Assembly (NCBI RefSeq): GCF_020010905.1
Contig: NZ_JAGJBY010000002.1
Coordinates: 868,001 to 932,000, forward strand
DNA length: 64,000 nt
Source: Streptomyces acidiscabies
GTDB taxonomy: Bacteria > Actinomycetota > Actinomycetes > Streptomycetales > Streptomycetaceae
Direction: 5' to 3'
In this document: one piece after another, positions 25,966 to 37,023 of the stretch
Layout of the letters: each line of letters starts with the position of its first letter
Numbering within the stretch: the first letter of the stretch is position 1
The notes under the pieces: model-generated
Seen by the model: only the letters and a program-made list of their open reading frames with translations
Databases searched by the model: none
Told to the model about the DNA's origin: nothing
Program-made: the position numbers and the translations under genes

Positions 25966-26937
25966 ATGCACTCCCCCCGAACCCACCTCACCACCCCCGA
26001 CCTCGCCCCCCTCACCCACGAAGCCTTCGGAAAGCACCGGCAGCTCCTCCACGCCGAGCGTCTTCGCGGCGGCTCCAAGAAGGGCGTCTACCGGCTTCAT
26101 CTGGACGACGCCCGCACCGCCATCGCCTACATCTGGTCCCCCGACGAAAACTACTGGGACCACACCCAACCCCCCGACCCCCGGCGCCCGTTCTCCCCAG
26201 CCACCGGCCGCGACCTCCTCGTAGCCGCCCACGACCGCCTGACCGCCGTAGGCGTCCGCACCCCGCGCATCCTGTACGTCGGAGCGGACGCCGTCGTAGC
26301 CGAGGACGTCACCGGTGGCACCCTGGAGGATGTCCTCCAACGCGACCCCCAGCACCCGGCGTTGGACCGCCTCGCGGAAGCCCTGCGGGTCATGCACGCT
26401 CATGAGAATGCGCGGTACGGGAAGGTCGCCCTCGTCGATTCCGGCGGCGTTTCTCATGGGACCTCGTGCGAACAGGTCGTCTACGAAGGGATGTTGAGGG
26501 AACTCGACAAGGGTGTTGCGCTGGAGCCGCGGCTCGCCGCCGTACGGGAACCCCTCGCCGAGCGGATCGAGAGCCTTTACGAGGCCGTCCAGCCGCGCAG
26601 CCGGCACGCCTTGATTCACGGCGAACTCGGCGCCGATCACGTTCTGTTGACGGAGGACGGCGAGCCGGTGCTGATCGACATCGAGGGGCTGATGTACTTC
26701 GACCTGGAGCAGGAGCACGTCTTTCTGAAGCTGAGGTTCGGGGACTGGTACGAGCGCCTGCCGCACCCCGAACTGGACGTCGACAGGCTCAGGTTCTACC
26801 GGCTGTGCATGCATCTCAGCCTGGTCAGCGGCCCGTTGACATTGCTGAGGGGAGATTTCCCCAACCCCCGGTTCATGAAGAGCATCGCGGAGCACAATCT
26901 GGGAGAGGCGCTGCGTCTCCTGGAAGACGCCCGCTGA
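25966..26937 (+). CDS. Phosphotransferase-family protein with atypical catalytic loop
   Basis: A 323-residue aminoglycoside-phosphotransferase-fold protein. The nucleotide-binding N-lobe runs from about residue 20 to 105 (LRGGSKKGVYRLHLDD, VVAEDVTGGTLEDVL). The catalytic loop reads HALIHGELGADHVLL, so the usual HGD...N becomes HGE...H, followed by VLIDIEGLMYFDLE as the metal-binding motif. The same HGEL form occurs in related actinobacterial proteins as far as I recall, so it may be a distinct subfamily rather than a dead enzyme. Substrate unknown. The ATG at 25966 follows a poor ribosome site; an upstream in-frame ATG at 25918 is less likely. Confidence 0.8.
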   Translation: MHSPRTHLTTPDLAPLTHEAFGKHRQLLHAERLRGGSKKGVYRLHLDDARTAIAYIWSPDENYWDHTQPPDPRRPFSPATGRDLLVAAHDRLTAVGVRTPRILYVGADAVVAEDVTGGTLEDVLQRDPQHPALDRLAEALRVMHAHENARYGKVALVDSGGVSHGTSCEQVVYEGMLRELDKGVALEPRLAAVREPLAERIESLYEAVQPRSRHALIHGELGADHVLLTEDGEPVLIDIEGLMYFDLEQEHVFLKLRFGDWYERLPHPELDVDRLRFYRLCMHLSLVSGPLTLLRGDFPNPRFMKSIAEHNLGEALRLLEDAR

Positions 26938-27065
26938 AACCGCCGGCCGCAAGCTTCACCGGAAGTTCATACCGGCTTCGCCATCAGGGATCCACGCGTT
27001 GGTTGTGCGGCTCATGTGCACGCCCTAGCGTCCACATCTCCGAACTCTGTGAGGGATCCTCCCTG

Positions 27066-27989
27066 ATGCGATCGCTACTCACCAGCAAGGCCGTCCGCCG
27101 CGCGCTGCGCCCGGCGGCGGAACTCATCGACCAGCGCATCGAACGGCAGGTCCGCAAGGCCGTGAAGAGCGCGGGCCCGGCGGCAGACATCCAGCGGGAA
27201 CTGAAGCAGCTCCGCGACCGCCAGCGGCCGATGGAGCTGTTCTTCGACGGCACCGGGCGCGGTGTCTCCCGGATGCCGGGCGGCGAGCACCTCGACAAGG
27301 CGATCAGGGAACTGACAGTGGTGACCGGCGACCGCGAGGGCTCCGAGCGGGCCGTCGCGCAGGCGTTCCGGCTGCTCATCGCCGTCGAGGCACTCGGCGT
27401 CGGCCGGATCGCGGGCGGCACGATGAACATCGTCGGCAAGCTCTCCGCCGTCCCCCTCCTGGACCCGCCGAACGACGAGATCCTGGAGATCGGCACGCTG
27501 TACGGCATGTTCAGCGCGGCCCTGATCCGCATGATGGAGCGCGCGGGCCGCGACCCGCAGCTCACGATCGTCGACCCGCTGGCCGGTACGCAGCTCCAGC
27601 CGGGCACGACGATGGGCGACGACGCGACGGGCACGCCGGTGCGCGGCGCGGCCGTCCGCACGAACCTCTCGCTGGCCGGTGCGGCGGGCGCCGCGGCCCG
27701 TATCCAGCAGGGCTTCTCCGAGGACCCCGAGGTCCGTGCGCTGGTCTCCGACCGGAAGTACGGCGCGATCATCGTCGACGGCGACCACTCCGCGAACGGG
27801 GTCGCGCAGGACCTGGAGTGGGTCGAGGAGATCATCGCGCCGGGCGGGATCGTCGTCCTCGACGACTTCGGTCACCCCAAGTGGCCCGGGATCAAAGAGG
27901 CGTTCGACAAGCACATGGCCGGGGAGACCCGGCTCGAATTCCTCGGTTCCGTGGCGCACTCGGGGTACCTGCGGGCGAAGAAGGCCTAA
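27066..27989 (+). CDS. Class I SAM-dependent methyltransferase-like protein
   Basis: A 307-residue protein. The N-terminal 70 residues are charged and helical (RIERQVRKAVKSAG, RELKQLRDRQRPMEL). A Rossmann-type methyltransferase core follows: ILEIGTLYGMFSAALI (motif I), LTIVDPLAG (end of strand 2), GAIIVDGDHSANGVAQDLEW and GIVVLDDFGHPKWPGIKEAF. This matches the Methyltransf_24/cephalosporin-hydroxylase-like group that modifies sugars or secondary metabolites. Substrate unknown. ATG at 27066 with GAGGGAT upstream. It converges on sdhB, overlapping it by 4 bp at the stops. Confidence 0.82.
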   Translation: MRSLLTSKAVRRALRPAAELIDQRIERQVRKAVKSAGPAADIQRELKQLRDRQRPMELFFDGTGRGVSRMPGGEHLDKAIRELTVVTGDREGSERAVAQAFRLLIAVEALGVGRIAGGTMNIVGKLSAVPLLDPPNDEILEIGTLYGMFSAALIRMMERAGRDPQLTIVDPLAGTQLQPGTTMGDDATGTPVRGAAVRTNLSLAGAAGAAARIQQGFSEDPEVRALVSDRKYGAIIVDGDHSANGVAQDLEWVEEIIAPGGIVVLDDFGHPKWPGIKEAFDKHMAGETRLEFLGSVAHSGYLRAKKA

Positions 27990-28756
27990 GGGGTCCGGCG
28001 GAGGATCTTGTTGCCGAGCCACACCAGCGGGTCGTACTTGCGGTCGACGGCCCGCTCCTTCAGCGGGATCAGCGCGTTGTCGGTGATGTGGATGCCCTCG
28101 GGGCAGACCTCCGTACAGCACTTGGTGATGTTGCAGTAGCCGAGGCCGTGTTCGTCCTGGGCCGCCGTCTTGCGGTCCAGGCCGGACTCCTGGGCCGCGT
28201 CCAGCGGGTGCATGTCCAACTCGGCTACCCGCATGAGGAATCGGGGGCCCGCGAACGCCGTCTTGTTCTCCTCGTGGTCGCGTACGACATGGCACGTGTC
28301 CTGGCAGAGGAAGCACTCGATGCACTTGCGGAACTCCTGCGGGCGGTCCACGTCCTCCTGCATCATCCGGTACTCGCCGGGGCCCACTCCGGCGGGCGGT
28401 ACGAACGCCGGAACCTCCCTGGCCTTCTGGTAGTTGAAGCCGACGTCCGTCACCAGGTCGCGGACGACGGGGAAGGTCCGCAGCGGGGTGACCGTGATGG
28501 TCTCCGTCCGCTCGAACACCGACATGCGGGTCATGCACATCAGCCTCGGGCGGCCGTTGATCTCCGCCGAGCACGAACCGCACTTGCCCGCCTTGCAGTT
28601 CCAGCGCACGGCCAAGTCCGGTGCCTGCGTTGCCTGGAGCCGGTGGATGATGTCCAGCACGACTTCGCCCTCGTTGACTTCGACGCTGAAGTCCTCCAGG
28701 CCGCCGCCCCCGGCATCACCCCGCCACACCTTGAAGCGGGCCTCGTATCCACTCAC
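27986..28756 (-). CDS. sdhB: Succinate dehydrogenase/fumarate reductase iron-sulfur subunit
   Basis: A 256-residue electron-transfer subunit on the cytoplasmic side of the membrane. The [2Fe-2S] ligands are in WNCKAGKCGSCSAEI and LMCMTRM. The [4Fe-4S]/[3Fe-4S] clusters are in KCIECFLCQDTCHVV and GYCNITKCCTEVCPEGI. The GTG at 28756 overlaps the SdhA stop (GTGA), so translation is coupled. It is the last gene of the sdhC-sdhA-sdhB operon and passes electrons from the flavoprotein to the cytochrome b subunit and the quinone. Confidence 0.95.
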   Translation of the reverse strand: MSGYEARFKVWRGDAGGGGLEDFSVEVNEGEVVLDIIHRLQATQAPDLAVRWNCKAGKCGSCSAEINGRPRLMCMTRMSVFERTETITVTPLRTFPVVRDLVTDVGFNYQKAREVPAFVPPAGVGPGEYRMMQEDVDRPQEFRKCIECFLCQDTCHVVRDHEENKTAFAGPRFLMRVAELDMHPLDAAQESGLDRKTAAQDEHGLGYCNITKCCTEVCPEGIHITDNALIPLKERAVDRKYDPLVWLGNKILRRTP

Positions 28757-31284
28757 TCGTACAGCTCCTCTTCGGCGAGGTACTTGACCAGCTCTTCCTT
28801 GTCGAAGAGGGCGAGCAGGTCGGGGCGGATGGGGGTGGTCGTCTCACGGGTCAGGGTGATCTGGTCGCGCTCGGTCAACTCGCCCTCGGGATCGGTGAGT
28901 TGGCACAGAAGATTGACGTTGCGCCAGGACCGCTCCATCGTCGGATGGTCCTCACGGGTGTGGCCGCCCCGCGACTCGGTACGCTCCAGCGCCGCCCGCG
29001 CCACGCACTCGCTGACCAGCAGCATGTTCCGCAGATCCAGGGCGAGATGCCAGCCGGGATTGAACTGCCGATGCCCCTCGACCCCGGCACGGCGAGCGCG
29101 AACCCTCAACTCGGCGAGTTTCTCGAGGGCTTGAACCATCTCGCCCTCACGCCGGATGATGCCGACGAGGTCGTTCATGGCCTGCTGGAGCTCTTGGTGG
29201 AGGGTGTACGGGTTCTCGGGGGTCCTCGGCAGGGGCCGGTGGGCCTCCGACGCGGGCCGAACGACGGCCTGCGGGGACGGGGAGACGGCCGACGGGCCCT
29301 CCGACACGGCCTCGGCGCCCCCGCCCACCGGCTCGGCTCCGTCTCCCGCCGCTGCGACCCCGGCCCTTGCCTGCGCGACCTCGGCTCCGGCCGCTGCGGC
29401 CCCCGAAGCCCCCGGCGTCGCCCTCGCCCCCGAGACCCCCGACGCGCCTGCGTTCGCCCACGTGGTCCCAGCCGCTGCCCCCTCCTCCGTCGGCTCGGCC
29501 TCGGCGTCCCCGCCCTCCGGCACGGTTCCGCCTCCCGCCGCTACGGCCTCCGTGTCCGCGTCCCCCGAAGCTCCCGGCGTCGCCCCCGAGACTCCCGACG
29601 CGCCCGCGCTCGCCGACGCGGTCCCAGCCGCTGCCCCCTCCTCCGTCGGCTCGGCCTCGGCGTCCCCACTCTCCGGCGCGGCCTCGACGTCCACGCCCGC
29701 CGGCATGGCCTCGGCGTCCCCGCCCTCCGGTTCGGCTCCACCTCCCGCCGCTCCGGCCCCGGCCTCCGCGCCCCCCGAAGCCCCCAGCGTCGCCCCCGCC
29801 CCCAAGCCCCCCGACGCGCCCACGCTCGCCCACACAGCCCCAGCCGCCCCCTCCTCCGCCGAGAACGGCCGCAGCGCCTCCGCCGCCGCCGCATCCACCG
29901 CCCCCTCCTCCACCCCCGGCCGCACCTCCAGGTCGTCCACATAGTTCGCCGCATGCCACCCCGCCCTGCGCCCGAACACCAGCAGATCCGACAGGGAGTT
30001 GCCGCCGAGCCGGTTCGAGCCGTGCATTCCGCCCGCGACTTCTCCCGCCGCGAACAATCCCGGTACCCCGCGCGCAGCCGCCGTGTCCGAGTCGACCGCG
30101 ATGCCGCCCATCACGTAGTGACACGTCGGCCCCACCTCCATCGCCTCGGCCGTGATGTCGACGTCCGCCAGCTCCTTGAACTGGTGGTACATGGACGGCA
30201 GTCGGCGCCGGATCACCTCAGCCGGCATCCGTGTCGACACGTCCAGGAAGACCCCGCCGTGCGGTGAACCCCGGCCCGCCTTGACCTCGGAGTTGATCGC
30301 GCGGGCCACCTCGTCGCGCGGCAACAGCTCAGGCGGGCGGCGGTTGTTGTCGGGGTCCTCGTACCAACGGTCGCCCTCCGCCTCGGACTCGGCGTACTTC
30401 TCCTTGAAGACGTCCGGGATGTAGTCGAACATGAACCGCTTGCCCTCGGAGTTGCGCAGCACCCCGCCGTCCCCGCGCACCGACTCGGTGACGAGGATGC
30501 CCTTCACGGACGGCGGCCAGACCATGCCGGTCGGGTGGAACTGCACGAACTCCATGTTGAGCAGCGGCGCCCCGGCGAGCAGCGCGAGGGCGTGGCCGTC
30601 GCCGGTGTACTCCCAGGAGTTGGACGTCACCTTGAACGACTTGCCGATGCCACCGGTCGCGATCACGACGGCCGGGGCTTCCAGCACGAGGAAGCGGCCC
30701 GTCTCACGGTCGTACGCGAAGACCCCCGACACGCGGCCGTCCGGGGACTTCAACAGCCGTGTCACCGTGCGTTCCTGAAAGATCTTCAGATGCGACTCGT
30801 AGTCGCCGGTCTCCTTGTGGTCCTCCTGCTGGAGGCCGACGACCCGCTGTTGCAGCGTACGGATCAGCTCCAGGCCGGTGCGGTCACCGACGTGCGCGAG
30901 GCGCGGGTACTCGTGGCCGCCGAAGTTGCGCTGCGAGATCCGGCCGTCCTTCGTCCGGTCGAAGAGGGCGCCCCAGGTCTCCAACTCCCAGACCCGGTCC
31001 GGGGCTTCGCGGGCGTGCAGCTCGGCCATCCGCCACTGGTTGAGGAACTTGCCGCCGCGCATCGTGTCGCGGAAGTGGACCTGCCAGTCGTCGCCGGAGT
31101 TGACGTTCCCCATCGCCGCCGCGATGCCGCCCTCGGCCATCACCGTGTGCGCCTTGCCGAACAGCGACTTGCAGATCACGGCCGTACGGGCGCCGCGCTC
31201 GCGCGCCTCGATCGCGGCGCGCAGCCCGGCACCGCCGGCACCGATCACGACGACGTCCCACTCCTGGCGGTCGACCACGGACAT
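28753..31284 (-). CDS. sdhA: Succinate dehydrogenase/fumarate reductase flavoprotein with large low-complexity insertion
   Basis: The FAD-dependent catalytic subunit, 843 residues against about 630-650 in the family. FAD binding is seen in VVVIGAGGAGLRAAIEARE and the His-Thr pair in KAHTVMAEGGIAAAM (the usual covalent flavin site). Substrate-site motifs include QFHPTGM and HGSNRLGGNSLSDLLVFGR. The C-terminal helical domain begins at ENPYTLHQELQQAMNDLVGI. Between the domains, residues about 474-687 are an Ala/Gly/Glu-rich insertion with two 52-residue repeat copies. Removing it gives a normal-sized SdhA. The ATG at 31284 is chosen because it begins directly before the conserved Rossmann fold. 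Confidence 0.93.
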   Translation of the reverse strand: MSVVDRQEWDVVVIGAGGAGLRAAIEARERGARTAVICKSLFGKAHTVMAEGGIAAAMGNVNSGDDWQVHFRDTMRGGKFLNQWRMAELHAREAPDRVWELETWGALFDRTKDGRISQRNFGGHEYPRLAHVGDRTGLELIRTLQQRVVGLQQEDHKETGDYESHLKIFQERTVTRLLKSPDGRVSGVFAYDRETGRFLVLEAPAVVIATGGIGKSFKVTSNSWEYTGDGHALALLAGAPLLNMEFVQFHPTGMVWPPSVKGILVTESVRGDGGVLRNSEGKRFMFDYIPDVFKEKYAESEAEGDRWYEDPDNNRRPPELLPRDEVARAINSEVKAGRGSPHGGVFLDVSTRMPAEVIRRRLPSMYHQFKELADVDITAEAMEVGPTCHYVMGGIAVDSDTAAARGVPGLFAAGEVAGGMHGSNRLGGNSLSDLLVFGRRAGWHAANYVDDLEVRPGVEEGAVDAAAAEALRPFSAEEGAAGAVWASVGASGGLGAGATLGASGGAEAGAGAAGGGAEPEGGDAEAMPAGVDVEAAPESGDAEAEPTEEGAAAGTASASAGASGVSGATPGASGDADTEAVAAGGGTVPEGGDAEAEPTEEGAAAGTTWANAGASGVSGARATPGASGAAAAGAEVAQARAGVAAAGDGAEPVGGGAEAVSEGPSAVSPSPQAVVRPASEAHRPLPRTPENPYTLHQELQQAMNDLVGIIRREGEMVQALEKLAELRVRARRAGVEGHRQFNPGWHLALDLRNMLLVSECVARAALERTESRGGHTREDHPTMERSWRNVNLLCQLTDPEGELTERDQITLTRETTTPIRPDLLALFDKEELVKYLAEEELYE
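29223..29865 (-). repeat. In-frame Ala/Gly/Glu-rich insertion in sdhA
   Basis: About 643 bp between conserved SdhA domains, without stop codons in the sdhA frame. A 48-bp block starting at 29464 (ggtcccagccgctgcccc) recurs exactly at 29620, a period of 156 bp (52 residues), embedded in weaker repeats. Peptide motifs include EGGDAEAEPTEEGAAAG. The segment is absent from ordinary family members and lies where the FAD domain meets the C-terminal helical domain. Confidence 0.85.
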
Positions 31285-31300
31285 TAAAAGGCCCCACTCA

Positions 31301-32134
31301 CTAGAAGAATCGCGGATCGTCGAAAGCACCGGACGCGACCAGATACACGTAGAAGTCGGCGGCGGCCACACTGATCAACGACGCCCACGCCAGCAGCATG
31401 TGACGGTCATTCAGTTTCCCCACGAACTGCCACGCCTTGTACCGCACGGGATGCTTGGAGAAGTGCTTGAGCTTGCCGCCGACGATGTGCCGACAGGAGT
31501 GGCAGGAGAGCGTATAGGCCCAGATCAGCCCGATGTTGACGAGGAACACCACCGAACCCAGGCCCATATGGCCCCAGTTGTAGTGCTCGTCGCGGAACGA
31601 CAGGACGGTGTCGTAGGTGAGGATCCCCGCGACCACCAGAGCCGCGTAGAAGAAGTACCGGTGGACGTTCTGGAGGATCAGCGGGAACCGCGTCTCGCCG
31701 GTGTACTTGGCGTGCGGCTCGGCCACCGCACAGGCCGGGGGAGAGGCCCAGAAACCCCGGTAGTACGCCTTGCGGTAGTAGTAGCAGGTCAGCCGGAACC
31801 CCAGCGGGAAGATCAGGATCAGGATCGCCGGGGAGATCCCCCACCAGCCCCCGAAAAGCCCGGCGTTGGGCCCCGAACGCATCGGGTCGCAGTTCTCCGC
31901 GAGGCACGGCGAGTAGAACGGCGAGACGTACGGCGCCGCGTAGTAGTCGGCGTTCGCGAACGCCCGCCACGTCGAGTACGCGACGAACGCGAGCAGCCCG
32001 GCGGCGGTGACGGCCGGCGCCAACCACCAGCGGTCGGTGCGCAGATGGGGTGCGGAGATCGCGGCGCGGGTCGGGGCGCGGACGCCGCCCCGGCGAGGAC
32101 GAGGGTCTGTACCGGGTTCCGTGTCGGTTGCCAA
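31301..32134 (-). CDS. sdhC: Succinate dehydrogenase cytochrome b subunit
   Basis: A membrane protein of about 277 residues with five hydrophobic segments (about 37-58, 95-115, 155-175, 195-215, 250-270) and candidate haem-ligand histidines (QNVHRYFFYAA, NWGHMGLG, SCRHIVGG, NDRHMLLAW). It is a single-subunit diheme type, typical of menaquinone-linked actinobacterial enzymes. It anchors SdhA and SdhB and transfers electrons to menaquinone. The start is the TTG at 32134, with GGGAG upstream, preferred over the much longer upstream reading. It is the first gene of the sdh operon; only 16 bp separate it from sdhA. Confidence 0.88.
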   Translation of the reverse strand: MATDTEPGTDPRPRRGGVRAPTRAAISAPHLRTDRWWLAPAVTAAGLLAFVAYSTWRAFANADYYAAPYVSPFYSPCLAENCDPMRSGPNAGLFGGWWGISPAILILIFPLGFRLTCYYYRKAYYRGFWASPPACAVAEPHAKYTGETRFPLILQNVHRYFFYAALVVAGILTYDTVLSFRDEHYNWGHMGLGSVVFLVNIGLIWAYTLSCHSCRHIVGGKLKHFSKHPVRYKAWQFVGKLNDRHMLLAWASLISVAAADFYVYLVASGAFDDPRFF

Positions 32135-32154
32135 GGATGACTCCCGTTCGGTGG

Positions 32155-32436
32155 TCAGGGTCGGTGGCGGTTGCCCACTCCCTCGTCGTCCGAGTCCGTC
32201 CACAGGGTGCTGTCGTACGGGGTGTCGGGGATGGGGACCAGGTCGGGACGGCGGGCCGCCGGGCCCGGGGTCGCCTCGCGCAGGAGCGCCAGGCTCTCGC
32301 GCAGATGGTTCGTGTCGGAGCGGACCCGGCGCAGCTCCAGCGAGCCGGGGTCGCACTGCTTCTCCAGCCGGCCGAGGGCGCGCACCAGGTCGTCGAGGCA
32401 GCGCTGGACCGACGTGAGTTCGTCGTGAACGGACAT
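32155..32436 (-). CDS. Conserved small protein upstream of sdh
   Basis: A 93-residue soluble, mostly helical protein (starts MSVHDELTSVQRCLDDLVRA; then RRVRSDTNHLRESLALLREA), ending in a disordered, acidic tail. No known domain is recognised. It lies 20 bp upstream of sdhC on the same strand, so it is probably in the same transcript. A coiled-coil or regulatory role is possible but not supported by any motif. Confidence 0.75.
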   Translation of the reverse strand: MSVHDELTSVQRCLDDLVRALGRLEKQCDPGSLELRRVRSDTNHLRESLALLREATPGPAARRPDLVPIPDTPYDSTLWTDSDDEGVGNRHRP

Positions 32437-32860
32437 GACGCGGCCTCACTTCCGTGGGCGGACATGACGTTTCATGCGCCTGCGAGTGTCGCGCGTCACG
32501 CCACCCGGTGTGAAGCGCTGTGCACGGATTCGGTGACCGTTGGGGCGTACGGGGGCAGATTTGCGCCGGGGTACAGGACGGGAGGCGCCGCGCGGCGGGG
32601 GCGCGAGCTGCCGGACGTACGCCGGAGCGCGTGACGGCGAGGAGCGTGCGCCCCAAAGCAAGCCCCAAAGCGCGCCGTACACACCCGCCCCGTTGCGCCG
32701 TGCGAGTGGCCTTCCGCCCCGCCCCCGTCGTGTCGGAAGACCTCCGCGCACCCCGTCCTCTTCAGTGGCGGCGTACGCCCGCCCGTACATCCGATCAAGG
32801 GTTGATCGGACTTTACGTCGATCCGCGAGCGCCCCTCCCGCGGAGCCGGAGGTAACAGCG
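32437..32860. other. Intergenic region between divergent transcripts, no gene seen
   Basis: About 424 bp separate the sdh-associated gene from the lipoprotein gene, so promoters for both are expected here. GC-rich open frames cross it, but none has a credible ribosome site, domain or codon pattern. No specific operator could be pinned down. Confidence 0.5.
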
Positions 32861-35053
32861 ATGTCATACGACGGCGTCAGCACCCGCGCGGTCATGCGCT
32901 CGGTCGCCTTCCTCACCGCGGGTGCGCTCGCGGTCCCCCTGCTGAGCGGCTGCGCCGGCGACGAGGAGGCCACCAAGCCCCTCGCCGGCCAGCAGATCGC
33001 CGCCGCCGGCCGGGCCCTCGTCGCCGACGGCGGCACCCTGCGCTGGGCCGTCGACGACGTGCCCGACACCTTCAACACCTTCCAGTCCGACGCCGACGCC
33101 ACCACCACCCGCGTCGCCCAGGCCGTCCTGCCGGCCATGTACCGCCTCGACGCGAACGGCCGCCCGCAGCGCGACGCCGACTACCTGGAGTCCGCGAAGG
33201 TCGTCGAGACCGAGCCCCAGCAGGTCGTCCTGTACCGCCTGAACCAGCAGGCCGTGTGGAGCGACGGCCGCGAGATCGGCGCCGCCGACTTCGCCGCCCA
33301 GTGGCGCGCCCTGTCCGGCAAGGACAGCGCGTACTGGACCGCCCGCAACGCCGGGTACGACCGCATCGAGAAGGTCGAGCGCGGCGCCAACGACCTCGAA
33401 GTCCGCGTCACCTTCAGCCGCCCGTACGCCGACTGGCAGTCCCTGTTCTCGCCGCTGTACCCCAAGGACGTCATGGGCACGCCGGACGCCTTCAACGACG
33501 GGGCGCGGCGCAAACTCAAGGTCACGGCGGGGGTGTTCGCGCTCACCGACGTCGACCGCAAGAAGGACGTCGTCCGCCTCACCCGCAACGCCCGCTGGTG
33601 GGGACGGCCCGCGAAGTTGTCCGAGATCCGCCTCACCGCCGTACCCCGCGCGAAGCGCTCCGCCGCCCTCGCCGCGGGCACCGTCGACCTCGCCGACATC
33701 GACCCCGCCGACGCGACCCGCATCGGCGAGGCCGCGAAGGGCACCGGCGGCCCCCTGACCGGCGCGGGCAGCGGCCGTACCGCCGCGAAGGCGCTGCGCA
33801 CGGCGATGGCCCAGGCGTCGGCCGCCGCGAAGGCCGAGAGCGACGAGTACGAGGAGGAGGGCACCGACCGCAAGGTCCGCGCCGCCACCAAGCTGCGCCG
33901 GGCCATCGTGGCCTGGGAGAAGCAGCAGCAGACCCTCCAGGGCTTCGAGGTCCGCAAGTCCCTGGAGCCCGCGTACACGCAGCTCGCGATGAACGGCGAG
34001 AACGGCCCCCTCGCCGACGAACGCGTACGGCGCGCGGTCGCCCGCGCCCTCGACCGCACGGAACTGGCCTCCGCCGTCCTGAACCCCCTCGGCCTCCCCG
34101 CCGCCCCTGTCGGCTCCCACCTCGCCCTCTCGGGCCAGGACGCGTACGCCGACGGCAGCGGCGCGCTCGGCGGCCAGGACACGGCAGAGGCACAGGCCCT
34201 GCTGACGGACGCGGGGTGGGTGGCCGGGGGGCCGGTGGTCGAGAAGAAGCCGGGGGAGAAGGGGGCGGGGCCGCAGAAGCCGGCGGATTCGGACGGGGGC
34301 GGGGACGGGACGTACATCGTGGGGGAGGACGACAAGGCGCCCGCTGAGAAAGCACCGGCCCGCAAGGCCCCCTCGGACGACGCCTCGGTCCGCGCCCAGG
34401 ACGGCAAGCAGTACGCCAAACAGAACGGCGCCCCCGGCGCGTACGCCCCGAAGGGCACCCCCGCCCCCGGCGGCGCCGCCGGTCCCCTCGCCAAGGACGG
34501 CAAGGCGCTCACCCTGCGCTTCGTCGTCCCGTCGGGCCCCGGCTCCGAGTCCCTCCGGGTCGTCGCCGAGCGGATCTCCCGGATGCTCGTCAAGGTCGGC
34601 ATCCGCACCGACGTCACCAAGGTCCCCGACGAGAGCTACTTCAAGGACCACGTCGCCTCGGGCCAGTACGACCTCGCCCTCTACACCTGGCCGGCCTCGG
34701 CGTTCCCCGCGACGGACGCCCGCCCCATCTACTCCAAGCCGGTCCCGGCGGCCGACGGCTCCCTGAACGTCGAGCAGAACTACACCCGGGTCGGCACGGA
34801 CCAGGTCGACCAGCTCTTCGACCAGGCGATCTCCACCCTCGACGCCGACGAGTCCCGCTCCCTCATCCGCAAGGCGGACTCCCGCATCTGGGCCGCGGCC
34901 GGCTCCATCCCCCTCTACCAGCGCCCCCAGCTCACCGCGGCCCGCAAGAACCTGGCGAACGCGGGAGCCTTCGGCTTCCAGACCCCGGTCTTCGAGGACA
35001 TGGGGTTCTTGAGGAAGGGCGCGAAGGTCTCGCCGTCGCCGTCGGCGGACTGA
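32861..35053 (+). CDS. ABC transporter family substrate-binding lipoprotein (SBP_bac_5)
   Basis: A 730-residue exported lipoprotein. The signal peptide ends in lipobox LLSGC (Cys about residue 31). The solute-binding family 5 fold follows, with WAVDDVPDTFNTF near the start, YADWQSLFSPLYPKDV and C-terminal SYFKDHVASGQYDLALYTW. It is longer than the usual 540-600 residues because two low-complexity linkers (roughly 300-350 and 450-545, rich in Lys, Gly, Pro, Asp) split the domain. No permease or ATPase genes are adjacent; it may work with the transporters downstream or act as a sensor. ATG at 32861 with GGAGGT 7 nt upstream. It converges on typA with a shared terminator. Confidence 0.9.
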   Translation: MSYDGVSTRAVMRSVAFLTAGALAVPLLSGCAGDEEATKPLAGQQIAAAGRALVADGGTLRWAVDDVPDTFNTFQSDADATTTRVAQAVLPAMYRLDANGRPQRDADYLESAKVVETEPQQVVLYRLNQQAVWSDGREIGAADFAAQWRALSGKDSAYWTARNAGYDRIEKVERGANDLEVRVTFSRPYADWQSLFSPLYPKDVMGTPDAFNDGARRKLKVTAGVFALTDVDRKKDVVRLTRNARWWGRPAKLSEIRLTAVPRAKRSAALAAGTVDLADIDPADATRIGEAAKGTGGPLTGAGSGRTAAKALRTAMAQASAAAKAESDEYEEEGTDRKVRAATKLRRAIVAWEKQQQTLQGFEVRKSLEPAYTQLAMNGENGPLADERVRRAVARALDRTELASAVLNPLGLPAAPVGSHLALSGQDAYADGSGALGGQDTAEAQALLTDAGWVAGGPVVEKKPGEKGAGPQKPADSDGGGDGTYIVGEDDKAPAEKAPARKAPSDDASVRAQDGKQYAKQNGAPGAYAPKGTPAPGGAAGPLAKDGKALTLRFVVPSGPGSESLRVVAERISRMLVKVGIRTDVTKVPDESYFKDHVASGQYDLALYTWPASAFPATDARPIYSKPVPAADGSLNVEQNYTRVGTDQVDQLFDQAISTLDADESRSLIRKADSRIWAAAGSIPLYQRPQLTAARKNLANAGAFGFQTPVFEDMGFLRKGAKVSPSPSAD

Positions 35054-35063
35054 CCCCGCTCAT

Positions 35064-35109
35064 GCGAAAGGCCGGTGCCCCCCGAGAAGGGGGTCACCGG
35101 CCTTTTCGC
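35064..35109. terminator. Bidirectional intrinsic terminator
   Basis: The long, near-perfect hairpin has left arm gcgaaaggccggtgccccc and right arm gggggtcaccggccttttcg with a short loop (about 35083-35088). A-rich and T-rich flanks follow it on both strands. It lies between the convergent lipoprotein and typA genes. Confidence 0.88.
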
Positions 35110-35115
35110 GTCAGG

Positions 35116-37023
<1,908 letters not shown>

